Of a stretch of 62,605 nucleotides of DNA, positions 54,241 to 62,484 are shown in pieces. This stretch comes from an uncultured Deferribacteraceae bacterium. GTDB lineage: Bacteria > Chrysiogenota > Deferribacteres > Deferribacterales > Mucispirillaceae. The notes under the pieces are model-generated. The model was given only the letters and a program-made list of their open reading frames with translations. It had not been told where the DNA came from and searched no databases. Location of the stretch: assembly GCA_947041165.1 (NCBI GenBank), contig CAMRCY010000011.1, forward strand, positions 1 through 62,605, read 5' to 3'. Each line of letters starts with the position of its first letter. Positions within the stretch are counted from its first letter, which is position 1. The position numbers and the translations under genes are program-made.

Positions 54241-55533
54241 ATGAATGTAGTTAAAAATGTTTTTTTGTTTTATTTTAAGAGTAACCTTTTAGTAAGGATC
54301 TTACTTGGGCTAGTGTTAGGTGCTGTAGTTGGTATTATTTTTGAAAACTCACTAAATATGGTAGCGTTTTTTAAACCATTTGGAGATCTTTTCATACGAT
54401 TATTAAAAATGATAGTTCAACCGGTAATCATATTTACTATAGTAGTTGGTACATCATCTATCGCTCCATCTAAACTAGGTAAGGTTGGTATAAAAGTTTT
54501 ACTTCTTTATACATTAACATCTATTTTTGCGATTATAATAGGTTTAGGATTAGGTAATTTATTAGATCCAGGAGCAGGGTTAGATTTAGCAGGTGTTGGA
54601 AGTGCAGCAGCGAAAGAGTTAAATGCTCCTTCATTAATACCAACATTATTAGCGATAGTTCCAACAAATCCGTTTGAAGCGTTTGCTAAGGGAGAGGTTT
54701 TACCTACTATATTCTTCTCAATTTTCTTTGGTATTGCAATAGCATTCACAAGAGATAGTGCAGATAAGCGTATTAAGGAATCAGCAGAAACAATTTACAG
54801 ATTTTTTGAAGGTGCAGCAGAGGCTATGTTTAAGGTTGTAGGTTGGGTTATGCAATATGCACCAATAGGTGTTTTTGCACTAATATTTGTTGTATTCTCA
54901 GCACAAGGTGCGGAAGCGTTTGGTCCACTTGCAAAAGTTACAGGTACAGTTTACTTAGGTTTTGTAGTACAAGCGTTTACAATATATTTACTATTATTAA
55001 CGATGTCAAAATTAAACTTTTTCAGATTTATGAATAAGATTAAATCACCAGCGATCACAGCATTTGTTACAAGATCATCAGGTGGAACACTTCCTATTTC
55101 TATGGATGTAGCACAGAACTCTCTTGGTATTTCAAGAGGAGTGTATGGTTTTTCACTTCCACTAGGAGCTACAATAAATATGGATGGTACGACTATTTAT
55201 CTAGGCGTATGTACAATGTTTATTGCATCGGCAGTAGGATATCCGTTAACGTTTGAACAACAGATACCAGTTATATTAACAGCGGTGTTAGGATCAATTG
55301 GTACAGCAGCAGTTCCAGGAGCTGGTGCGATTATGTTACTTATGGTGCTAGATACAGTTGGCTTAAAAGTTGAAGCAGGTTCAGCTGTTGCGGCGGCGTA
55401 TGCGATTATACTAGGTATTGATGCACTGTTAGATATGGGTAGAACATCTATCAATGTTGTTGGAGATTTAGTTGTTACAACAATTACGGCGAAATCAGAA
55501 GGCGAGATGGAAATGGATGTTTGGAATAAGTAA
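54241..55533 (+). CDS. gltP: Dicarboxylate/glutamate:cation symporter (DAACS family)
   Basis: 430-aa inner-membrane transporter of the glutamate/C4-dicarboxylate symporter family. Visible marks are the early helices (VRILLGLVLGAVVGIIF), the re-entrant loop RSSGGTLPIS (near residue 278), the TM7 signature GATINMDGTTIY (about 309-320), and the second re-entrant loop with AVLGSIGTAAVPGAGAIML. GGGAG at 54230-54234 sets the ATG at 54241; the ATG at 54226 overlaps that site and was rejected. The next gene is an aspartate racemase, suggesting aspartate or glutamate as substrate. Confidence 0.93.
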   Translation: MNVVKNVFLFYFKSNLLVRILLGLVLGAVVGIIFENSLNMVAFFKPFGDLFIRLLKMIVQPVIIFTIVVGTSSIAPSKLGKVGIKVLLLYTLTSIFAIIIGLGLGNLLDPGAGLDLAGVGSAAAKELNAPSLIPTLLAIVPTNPFEAFAKGEVLPTIFFSIFFGIAIAFTRDSADKRIKESAETIYRFFEGAAEAMFKVVGWVMQYAPIGVFALIFVVFSAQGAEAFGPLAKVTGTVYLGFVVQAFTIYLLLLTMSKLNFFRFMNKIKSPAITAFVTRSSGGTLPISMDVAQNSLGISRGVYGFSLPLGATINMDGTTIYLGVCTMFIASAVGYPLTFEQQIPVILTAVLGSIGTAAVPGAGAIMLLMVLDTVGLKVEAGSAVAAAYAIILGIDALLDMGRTSINVVGDLVVTTITAKSEGEMEMDVWNK

Positions 55534-55564
55534 TTAGAATTTCACAGGTTTTATAAATTAATAG

Positions 55565-55600
55565 CTCCATGATTTTATATTTTATAATTTCATGGAGTTA
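55565..55600 (+). terminator. Terminator-like hairpin after the symporter gene
   Basis: CTCCATGA (55565-55572) pairs with TCATGGAG (55590-55597), followed by TTATTGTT. The U tract is imperfect. Confidence 0.7.
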
Positions 55601-55737
55601 TTGTTATATAGATTTATAATTTGTAAATATATATAATTTGTGTATATTTATAATTTATAGATATTTACAATTTGTATGTATTTATAATTTATAGGTATTT
55701 TTTTGAATAGAGTAGGATTTATAGAGGTATATTATTT

Positions 55738-56433
55738 ATGAAAAAAATCGGTGTAATCGGTGGAATGGGAGCGTTAGCGACGGTGGATCTTTTCAGTAAG
55801 ATCGTTACAAACACAGAGGCGAAGTGTGATCAAGAGCACGTTCATTTATTGATAGATAATAATAGTTGTATTCCAGACAGGACGGCGTTTATTTTAGGTA
55901 TTGAAGGAGCGAAAGATCCGATAGATGAGTTAGTTAAATCTGCAACCCGTCTAAAAGAATCAGGAGCAGATATTTTAATTATGCCGTGCAATACAGCACA
56001 TTATTTTATAGATAGGATCAAGGAGAAGGTTGACATTGATTTTATCAGCATGATAGAAACGACTGTTAATGTGATTAAGGATAAATATCCTGATAGCAAA
56101 AACATTGCGGTTGTATCAACAACAGGCACGAAGCGAACGAACTTATATGAGAACTATTTAGATAAGGCAGGTTACACTTCTATCATATTTGACGAGGTGT
56201 TACAATCGGATATAATGTCATCTATATATGATGGAGTAAAGAAGGGTAAAGTTATCGAGTACACATATTTATTTCAGAGCGTAGTGGATAGGATCGAGTC
56301 GCTTGGAGCAGATATAATTATTTCAGCATGCACGGAGATCCCTATATTAATGTCATCGGTTGAAACATCAATTCCGACTGTAGATCCGACGTTAGAACTA
56401 GCCCTTGCAACGATCAGATATGCTAAAGGTTGA
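55738..56433 (+). CDS. Aspartate/glutamate racemase family protein
   Basis: 231-aa cofactor-independent racemase. The two catalytic cysteines are Cys84 in IMPCNTAHYF and Cys198 in ISACTEIPIL. The opening KKIGVIGGMGALATVDLFSKIV is typical of aspartate racemase. Its place after a glutamate/aspartate symporter gene supports aspartate as substrate, giving D-aspartate or permitting use of the D-form. AGAGG lies about 11 bases before the ATG. The last codons (AGATATGCTAAAGGTTGA) have a degenerate second copy about 60 bases downstream. Confidence 0.88.
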   Translation: MKKIGVIGGMGALATVDLFSKIVTNTEAKCDQEHVHLLIDNNSCIPDRTAFILGIEGAKDPIDELVKSATRLKESGADILIMPCNTAHYFIDRIKEKVDIDFISMIETTVNVIKDKYPDSKNIAVVSTTGTKRTNLYENYLDKAGYTSIIFDEVLQSDIMSSIYDGVKKGKVIEYTYLFQSVVDRIESLGADIIISACTEIPILMSSVETSIPTVDPTLELALATIRYAKG

Positions 56434-56604
56434 TAGAGATATTTAGTATATTTAGTATTGATTATGTTTAAACAAAATATGCTAAAGATTTTAATGTTTA
56501 GTTAGTAAATTTATTGTTGATTATGTTCAACTTGAAGTAAATAGAAGTGATATTGAGATATAAATAACACCCCTATAGTCTTAAAAACTGTAGGGTTTTT
56601 TTGT
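56418..56604 (+). other. Stop-anchored duplication and terminator (family member 5)
   Basis: ATATGCTAAAG at the end of the racemase gene (56418) recurs at 56477, and TTGATTATGTT recurs near 56459 and 56517. Then CCCTA (56571-56575) and TAGGG (56591-56595), followed by a T7 run, form a terminator of the same family as those after the GLUG genes. Confidence 0.7.
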
Positions 56605-56781
56605 GTGTATCCCATTGACAAATATATGAATAAGTATTAAGTTGTAGATGTTTGTGTATTATCATAATATATATATACATTCATTGTTTTTATATTCATC
56701 GTCCTTATTTATAGTTTAATTTTATCGTTTTTGCTTACCAGTTTTATAGTAGATAAAAAAATAGCTTAGGAGCTACATCAA
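56605..56781 (+). promoter_or_regulatory. Conserved leader of subfamily A GLUG genes (copy 2)
   Basis: Matches 33838-34016 almost throughout: TTGACAAATATATGAA, TATTCATCGTCC, ATTTTATCGTTTT, and the final TAGCTTAGGAGCTACATCAA before the ATG. The hairpin with the ribosome-binding site in its loop is unchanged. The upstream CCTAC/GTAGG hairpin is partly lost. Confidence 0.7.
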
Positions 56782-58944
56782 ATGATTACAGAATTCAGCA
56801 ATCAGTTTACACTTCAGTTAAAAAAGGTTTTATTAGGTTCAATGTTAATGTTAATGGCATTAATTCTCGGTGCGTGTTCAGATGATACTAATAACGGTGA
56901 CGGCACAACGCCTCCATTTGTTTCGCCATTTGATTTAGGCAAAGATTTTACGATTGCAAGTTTAGGGGATGGCAAAACTTTCGTACAAGCAGATGATAAT
57001 AGTTCAATATTTTCAGCAACGGATATAAATTCAGTAGGTAAAAATGAAACAAATATCAAAACTGAACTTCAAACAAATATCAAAACTAAGTTAGAGGAAA
57101 TTAATAAAGATTTTACAGTTGTGGTAGAAGAACCAGTTGTATTAAGTGGAGAAGTAGGGCTAGAGAAAACGTTAGTTATTACAGTTGATGCAACAATAAC
57201 AGAAACAGCAAACGCTACAAATACAGAAACAAACGGTTATACATTCTCAATCGCATTTAATAATAATATTAAAGCAGATCTAAGTTTCGATTTAGGAACG
57301 GCTTTTACGATTGGTGGTTTAGATGGCGATAGTTTCACACAAGATACAGATAATAAATCAAAATTTTCAGTTATAAATATACATCTTGAGGGTAAAGATA
57401 ATGATATTATAGCATCTCAACTTAAAACTGCTATAGAGAATAAATTAGTTCCGATTAATCCAGGTTCAACAGTTACAGTAGAAAGATTAATATCAACTGG
57501 TACAATCGGTGTTGGAGAGGCAGTAACAGTAACTGCTCCAATAACAATACAAGATAAGAATTATCCTGATAATAAAAAAACAGAAACTCATGAATTTAAA
57601 GTAACTTATATTGCAGGTTTTAAAAAATGGGACGGCACACCAGCAGTGATAACTCCAATAGGCGATGTTTATGAAATATATTACGGTTCACAGCTTGCGT
57701 GGATAGCAGAACAAACTAACCTCGTAGAAGGTGCTAATGATTTTGCAACTAAAACAGTAAGGTTCATGAACTCAGTTGATATAGATAATAACAGTAGTGC
57801 GGTTGGTAAAGTTTTCACAGGTATCGGAAAATTTACAGGTAAATTAGATGGTAATCATAAGATGATCTACGGTTTAAAGATTGTTAAAGAAGAGAATAAC
57901 GTTGGTTTAATTTCTATATTAGGTAATGGTGGCTCGATAGATAATCTTACAATCGCAAAAGGTGGTTCGATCAAAGGTTACGGTAATGTTGGTGCGTTTG
58001 TAGGGCAAGTTGCAGCAGATGCAACAGTTATAATAACAAACGTTACAAATCATACAGCAGTAGAAGGCAACCAAGCAGGAACATCAGGAGGACTAAAGGA
58101 TAATTATATCGGTGGGATCGTTGGAATGAGTTCTAGTGGTACAACTTTAACAATCTCTAACAGTTCAAACAAAGGCACAGTAACAGGTGCTGATTATATC
58201 GGTGGACTTATTGGTGGTAGTCTTCTAGATGAAAATAATTTAACAATAGAGAACAGTTCAAACATAGGTAACGTGGAAGGTATCGGAGAACAAGTCGGTG
58301 GACTTGTTGGAGCGAGTAAAGCTACTTTAAAAATTGATAACAGTTCAAACGTAGGTACAGTTACAGGTGCTGCTAAGTATGTCGGTGGGCTTGTTGGATA
58401 TGATGCGAACACGTCAACAATAGATAACAGTTCAAACACAGGTAACGTAACAGGTGCGACTGAAGTCGGTGGACTTATTGGGATGATTACGGCGAATCCT
58501 GGTGAGTCGAAGCCTTTAACAATCTCTAACAGTTCAAATATCGGTAACGTAATAGGAACAGGAACAGGTGCTAATGTCGGTGGGATTATGGGATCTAATG
58601 CTTCAATGATGGGTCCTGTAATTTTAACCAATGTTCATAGTTATGCGAACATTGTAACAGGAACAGGTAAAGTTGGTGGTATCATTGGTAAGAATCAGGT
58701 GATGACAGATCCTACAGCGAATAATGTTTATTGGTTGCATGATGCAGGTGCGACAGCAGGGGAACAAGGTATTGCAGTAGCAGTAGGCGGTGGCACGTTA
58801 GCAGGTACGTCTAAAAAACTTACTATTGCAGAGTTTGCAGTTTCTACTAATTTTAAAACTTGGGATTTCTCTACAGTTTGGGAGCTTACAAACAGTTTAT
58901 ATCCAACGCTTAAAAATCTAGTAATCCCAGGTGTAACTAAGTAA
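56782..58944 (+). CDS. GLUG-repeat lipoprotein 5 (subfamily A, duplicated N-terminal domain)
   Basis: 720-aa lipoprotein with lipid Cys32 in LMALILGACSDD. After a short linker come two copies of a ~100-residue domain: FDLGKDFTIASLGDGKTFVQ.. (about residues 52-150) and FDLGTAFTIGGLDGDSFTQ.. (about 173-285). The 34017 paralogue has one. Then come the conserved module (KKWDGTPAVI, SQLAWIAEQT, VRFMNSVDIDN, FTGKLDGNHKMIYGLKI), about five GLUG-type repeats (NSSNKG, NSSNIG, NSSNVG, NSSNTG, NSSNIG) and the cap (VYWLHDAGATAG.. WELTNSLYPTLKNL). It probably forms an extended surface fibre with a beta-helical tip. Confidence 0.85.
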   Translation: MITEFSNQFTLQLKKVLLGSMLMLMALILGACSDDTNNGDGTTPPFVSPFDLGKDFTIASLGDGKTFVQADDNSSIFSATDINSVGKNETNIKTELQTNIKTKLEEINKDFTVVVEEPVVLSGEVGLEKTLVITVDATITETANATNTETNGYTFSIAFNNNIKADLSFDLGTAFTIGGLDGDSFTQDTDNKSKFSVINIHLEGKDNDIIASQLKTAIENKLVPINPGSTVTVERLISTGTIGVGEAVTVTAPITIQDKNYPDNKKTETHEFKVTYIAGFKKWDGTPAVITPIGDVYEIYYGSQLAWIAEQTNLVEGANDFATKTVRFMNSVDIDNNSSAVGKVFTGIGKFTGKLDGNHKMIYGLKIVKEENNVGLISILGNGGSIDNLTIAKGGSIKGYGNVGAFVGQVAADATVIITNVTNHTAVEGNQAGTSGGLKDNYIGGIVGMSSSGTTLTISNSSNKGTVTGADYIGGLIGGSLLDENNLTIENSSNIGNVEGIGEQVGGLVGASKATLKIDNSSNVGTVTGAAKYVGGLVGYDANTSTIDNSSNTGNVTGATEVGGLIGMITANPGESKPLTISNSSNIGNVIGTGTGANVGGIMGSNASMMGPVILTNVHSYANIVTGTGKVGGIIGKNQVMTDPTANNVYWLHDAGATAGEQGIAVAVGGGTLAGTSKKLTIAEFAVSTNFKTWDFSTVWELTNSLYPTLKNLVIPGVTK

Positions 58945-59150
58945 CACGTTACACATTGCTTAGTAACACATTACAAGTTACACTGTAATACCGTAACACA
59001 TTACAGTGTAACAAGTTACTAAGTAACACGTAACAAGTAACTTAGTACTTATTTAGTATAAAATAAGTAAATTAAAAGTATAAAATAAGTAGAAAAATAT
59101 CATATAAAAAACACAAAAACCCCTATAGTTTTAACGCTGTAGGGGTTTCT
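58945..59150 (+). repeat. Nested perfect inverted repeats and terminator after GLUG gene 5
   Basis: Outer arms CTTAGTAAC (58959-58967) and GTTACTAAG (59015-59023), and inner arms GTTACACTGTAAT (58977-58989) and ATTACAGTGTAAC (59000-59012), are both perfect. GTAACTAAGTAACACGTTAC at the gene's end is echoed by GTTACTAAGTAACACGTAAC at 59015. After AAGTAGAAAAATATCATATAAAAAA, shared with GLUG gene 1, comes terminator family member 6: ACCCCTA (59119-59125), TAGGGGT (59140-59146). The remaining bases to 59437 are AT-rich with no gene seen. Confidence 0.85.
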
Positions 59151-59399
59151 TGTATCTTATTCTAATAACTACTTTAAGATTATAAAATATCTATTTATCT
59201 CTATATTATATAATTATATATGTTGATATTGCTTATTAGCCTATATATCTAATTTAATATATAAATAAAAATAATTGACTATATGTAAATAAGGTGCTAT
59301 ACAGATAATTATATGTGAAAACACATTGCGTGTATTTTAATTATTATATTAAGTATTGATATTAGTTGATGTTGTTAGATTTTCGTCAATTATATCATT

Positions 59400-59442
59400 A
59401 TGAGTGAGGAGATTAATTATGAGTGGGGAGAGTAATTATGAG
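59400..59442 (+). repeat. Triplicated ribosome-binding-site/start module
   Basis: Three copies of a (G)GAG..TTATGAGTG module give ATGs at 59400, 59419 and 59438. The first two open tiny frames of 11 and 8 codons that end near or past the next start. Only the third leads into the long gene. It may be a slippage duplication or a coupling leader. Confidence 0.65.
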
Positions 59443-60148
59443 TGATGAAGATAGGAATAATCCTGAAACTATTGGATATGTGGTAAAGAAATGGGAAGAT
59501 GCAACTGGTGGTGTATCGAAAATTGAGCGTCTTACGTTCGATGCTGATCATAACTGGACTGATGGCAAGATTACTGTAACAGGTACACGTAGTAAGAGTT
59601 GGCTAGAGATAGAGGCTAACGCTGGTTCAAAGAATCTTTTAGATACAGAGTTTAAGATTAAGAATGAAGAAGTGATGTATTTTGACTTTAAAGTGCGAGA
59701 ATGTAGAGCAGTAGCAGTTACAGGGAAGTTGCAAAATTGGTATGTGTTCGGAGCTGGAGCGTTAGTATCGGTAAGTCTAGGGTATAGCAAGACTGAAAAA
59801 CCTATAAAAAAGGTTGAGAAAAGTTGGAGTGATTCAACAGCAGGAATTAGTTGTATCGAGGGATTGGGTATTGACGCAACTCATCATTGGAAAAGCTGTG
59901 TGATTGAGGTTGTGGGAGATAAGGATCAAGTAACAGGATGTTTATTAACCTTATTGGTAGATGGTGATTTATATGGAATGGATCTGTTGGAAGATTCTTT
60001 TACAATATCTGGGACATCTTCAAAAATATTTGAATTTAATATTGATAAAAAGAGCAGTTTATTGGTTGCAGGCTATATAACAAATGCTGGTGTTTTTACT
60101 GGTGGCGGATTGAGAATAACATTAACTGCAACATACGAGGAAGATTAA
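59438..60148 (+). CDS. Two-repeat beta-rich protein of unknown family
   Basis: 236-aa protein with no signal peptide. It holds two copies of a ~105-residue domain. The first starts KKWEDATGGVSKIERLTFDADHNWTDGKI and ends VFGAGALVSVSLGY; the second starts KSWSDSTAGISCIEGLGIDATHHWKSCVI and ends VFTGGGLRITLTATY. Strand-like alternation throughout suggests beta-sandwiches. I do not recognise the family. It ends two bases before a lipase gene, and a PI-PLC gene follows, so it may be an adaptor, membrane-binding or immunity partner for them. GGGGAG before the third ATG supports this start. Confidence 0.75.
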   Translation: MSDEDRNNPETIGYVVKKWEDATGGVSKIERLTFDADHNWTDGKITVTGTRSKSWLEIEANAGSKNLLDTEFKIKNEEVMYFDFKVRECRAVAVTGKLQNWYVFGAGALVSVSLGYSKTEKPIKKVEKSWSDSTAGISCIEGLGIDATHHWKSCVIEVVGDKDQVTGCLLTLLVDGDLYGMDLLEDSFTISGTSSKIFEFNIDKKSSLLVAGYITNAGVFTGGGLRITLTATYEED

Positions 60149-60150
60149 TT

Positions 60151-60990
60151 ATGAGTGAATACAATATTGATGGTAAAATGTTTTGGAAAATTTCAGGTTT
60201 ATGTTTAAAAATACAAGATGATGGAACGCTTAATGCATCTTCTTCTTCTATAAGTTCAGCAGGTATTATCGGCACTCCTATTGTGTTTCTTGCAAAAAAT
60301 AAAGCTGATGCTGGATTTGTTGCAAAAGTTAAGGATGGAATTGTAATCGCTTTTAGAGGAAGTGATACTGTAGCAGATTATTTTACAGATCTTGATATTA
60401 GACAGGTATATTTGCAAGATTATGGAAATGTACATAAAGGATTTCATGATTCTCTTTTAGAGATCGGTCCTAAAATGATTGATAAAGCTATAGATATGTT
60501 AAGTGATATGAGTTCAGATAAGAAACAATTATTTATAACAGGACACAGCAAAGGTGGTGCAATGGCAACACTTTTATCATGTGATGTTGTAAGGAAAGTA
60601 GAAAAAGTTAAAGTTATTACATATGGATCTCCTCGTGTTGGATCAAGTGAATTTGCACGAAATTATAAGATTGAAAATTATCGTTATGAGTCATTTGCAG
60701 ATGCAGTACCTCATTTACCGTTTACAGATAATGAGATAAAGCTGATAGCAAGACAATCTTCATTGTATCATTTGACAGATGATATTTTTCAATTTTTAGA
60801 CTATGTTTCAGTGGGCACAAAGATTGATGTTTTTGTGGATCATTTACCGTACACTTCTCTCCCTCATCAACAGAACAACCCTTACGGCGAGTCGTTAAAC
60901 TCTTGGTGTGCGATAGAGTGGATGTTTAGAAATATTGAGTTCGTACTTTTCAATGATATTCATAATAAAGATTATAGTTCAATTAAGTAA
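60151..60990 (+). CDS. Class 3 (fungal-type) lipase
   Basis: 279-aa alpha/beta-hydrolase of the class 3 triacylglycerol lipase family. The nucleophile Ser133 is in GHSKGGA, with Asp184 in SFADAVPHLP and His231 in VDHLPYT forming a plausible triad. The preceding IVIAFRGSDTVADYFTDLD and VHKGFHDSL are typical of the family. There is no signal peptide or membrane segment. GAGGAAG precedes the ATG. Spacing of two bases from the upstream gene indicates one operon, and a PI-PLC gene follows after 56 bases. The cytosolic-looking sequence and company suggest an effector delivered by a specialised secretion system; that is inference. Confidence 0.85.
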   Translation: MSEYNIDGKMFWKISGLCLKIQDDGTLNASSSSISSAGIIGTPIVFLAKNKADAGFVAKVKDGIVIAFRGSDTVADYFTDLDIRQVYLQDYGNVHKGFHDSLLEIGPKMIDKAIDMLSDMSSDKKQLFITGHSKGGAMATLLSCDVVRKVEKVKVITYGSPRVGSSEFARNYKIENYRYESFADAVPHLPFTDNEIKLIARQSSLYHLTDDIFQFLDYVSVGTKIDVFVDHLPYTSLPHQQNNPYGESLNSWCAIEWMFRNIEFVLFNDIHNKDYSSIK

Positions 60991-61046
60991 CGGTAATATA
61001 ATTTAATAGTTGCGACAGAGCAATATGATGAATATAAGGGGACATA

Positions 61047-62402
61047 ATGGGACAAGATTCAAGAATGGTATTGATAAATAATACGCCATACGATTGGACT
61101 CGCTCAAATATGCATAGCTATCAGATGCATGGTTGGGAGTTTCCAGAGAAAATTAATGCGTATACATCAGTAGGTATTTATATAGAGTGGGACGAGAATA
61201 TATTTCATCACTCAAAAGATGATGCAGGTGATGTTACATATAGCTTCGATGAAAGAAAAGATAGTTCAGGGAATGATATAAAAGAATTATTTTCTATTAA
61301 GTGCAGTAATGGATCGGAGAAAAACACTAAGATCAATATTTCTAAGATTACAAGAGCTGTTGCGAGCAATAAAACAGACTCATTAAGTTTAGAATGGCGA
61401 CAAGATAGTGTTATGAATTTTGGCATAACTGGAGATAGAGATGGTTATCAAGTAATGGGTGATAATTTCTCTAACTGGATGGCTGATAGTTTAAGTGTAT
61501 TCGGCAATAGAAAACTTAAAAACATGACTTTACTTGGCTCACATGATGCAGGAATGAGTGAGAGTGGTGCTTCAACAGTTGGAGCAACAGCTTACAATAC
61601 TGTTACTCAGACAAAGGATATAGAAGGACAACTTCATTTAGGTGCACGTTATTTTGATATAAGACCAGTAATAAGTGGAGGACAGTTTTATACAGGTCAT
61701 TACAATTTATCCCCAGATGCAGGTGCAAACGGTCAGATTTTAAGCAGTATAATTTCACAGTTTAACGAGTTTTTAAATAATAGAAATGAGTTAGTGATTA
61801 TAAGAATTTCTCATGCATACAATACTGATGTAGGGTACGGCAATTATAGAGAGTTAAACGCTGATGAATGGAATCGTTTACTAGATCAACTAGAGGGAAT
61901 TCGAAGTAAACATTCAGACACAAGCACATCTTTATTAGATTGTACTATGTCAGAATTTATCAAAGACAGTTCAAAAGTAATAATTTTATTAGGTGCAGAT
62001 GATTGTGGTTCAGAGTATAAAACGATAAAGGAAGTTTTATCAGTTAGAGCAAGAAGTGGATTTTTTCTTAAAGAGAAACTAAACGTATATGATCATTACT
62101 CAGACACAGATAAGTATGCTGATATGAAATCGGATCAATTATCAAAATTGAATAAAAGTAGCAATCATTCTAGTAAGTTATTTTTACTATCATGGACATT
62201 AACACAAAAAGGCATTGGCGTGGTTGTTGGTGCGAGTATCTTAACCTTAGCAGAGGAAGCAGACGCAAAATTGTGTGAAGATTTATATAATGATATGAAA
62301 AGTAATAAAGAGTACCCAAATATAGTTTATCTAGATAAGATAGATACAACAGAAGGGATATTTATAGCGATGGCTACAAATCATCTTAATAAGGTAACAT
62401 AG
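61047..62402 (+). CDS. PI-PLC X-domain phosphodiesterase with eukaryote-like N-terminal domain
   Basis: 451 aa. Residues about 155-450 form a PI-PLC X-type TIM barrel. TLLGSHDAGMS has catalytic His166, GARYFDIRP (200-207) the Asp/Arg substrate ligands, and YTGHYN the second catalytic His218; later strands include ELVIIRISH and KVIILLGADD. Residues 1-145 are a beta-rich module (MVLINNTPYDW, HSYQMHGWEFP, YTSVGIYIEWDE, DDAGDVTYSF) of a kind I associate with fungal PLC-like proteins. There is no signal peptide. AAGGGG supports the start. It likely cleaves phosphoinositides or related phospholipids, pointing to action on eukaryotic or rival membranes. Confidence 0.85.
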   Translation: MGQDSRMVLINNTPYDWTRSNMHSYQMHGWEFPEKINAYTSVGIYIEWDENIFHHSKDDAGDVTYSFDERKDSSGNDIKELFSIKCSNGSEKNTKINISKITRAVASNKTDSLSLEWRQDSVMNFGITGDRDGYQVMGDNFSNWMADSLSVFGNRKLKNMTLLGSHDAGMSESGASTVGATAYNTVTQTKDIEGQLHLGARYFDIRPVISGGQFYTGHYNLSPDAGANGQILSSIISQFNEFLNNRNELVIIRISHAYNTDVGYGNYRELNADEWNRLLDQLEGIRSKHSDTSTSLLDCTMSEFIKDSSKVIILLGADDCGSEYKTIKEVLSVRARSGFFLKEKLNVYDHYSDTDKYADMKSDQLSKLNKSSNHSSKLFLLSWTLTQKGIGVVVGASILTLAEEADAKLCEDLYNDMKSNKEYPNIVYLDKIDTTEGIFIAMATNHLNKVT

Positions 62403-62432
62403 CTTAAGACACTCTTATAATATTTTAACAAA

Positions 62433-62467
62433 ACCCCTATAATTTTAACGCTGTAGGGGTGTTTTTG
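62433..62467 (+). terminator. Terminator after the PI-PLC gene (family member 7)
   Basis: ACCCCTA (62433-62439) pairs with TAGGGGT (62454-62460), followed by GTTTTTG. Nearly identical to 59119-59146. Confidence 0.85.
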
Positions 62468-62484
62468 TATATAGATTTATGTTA

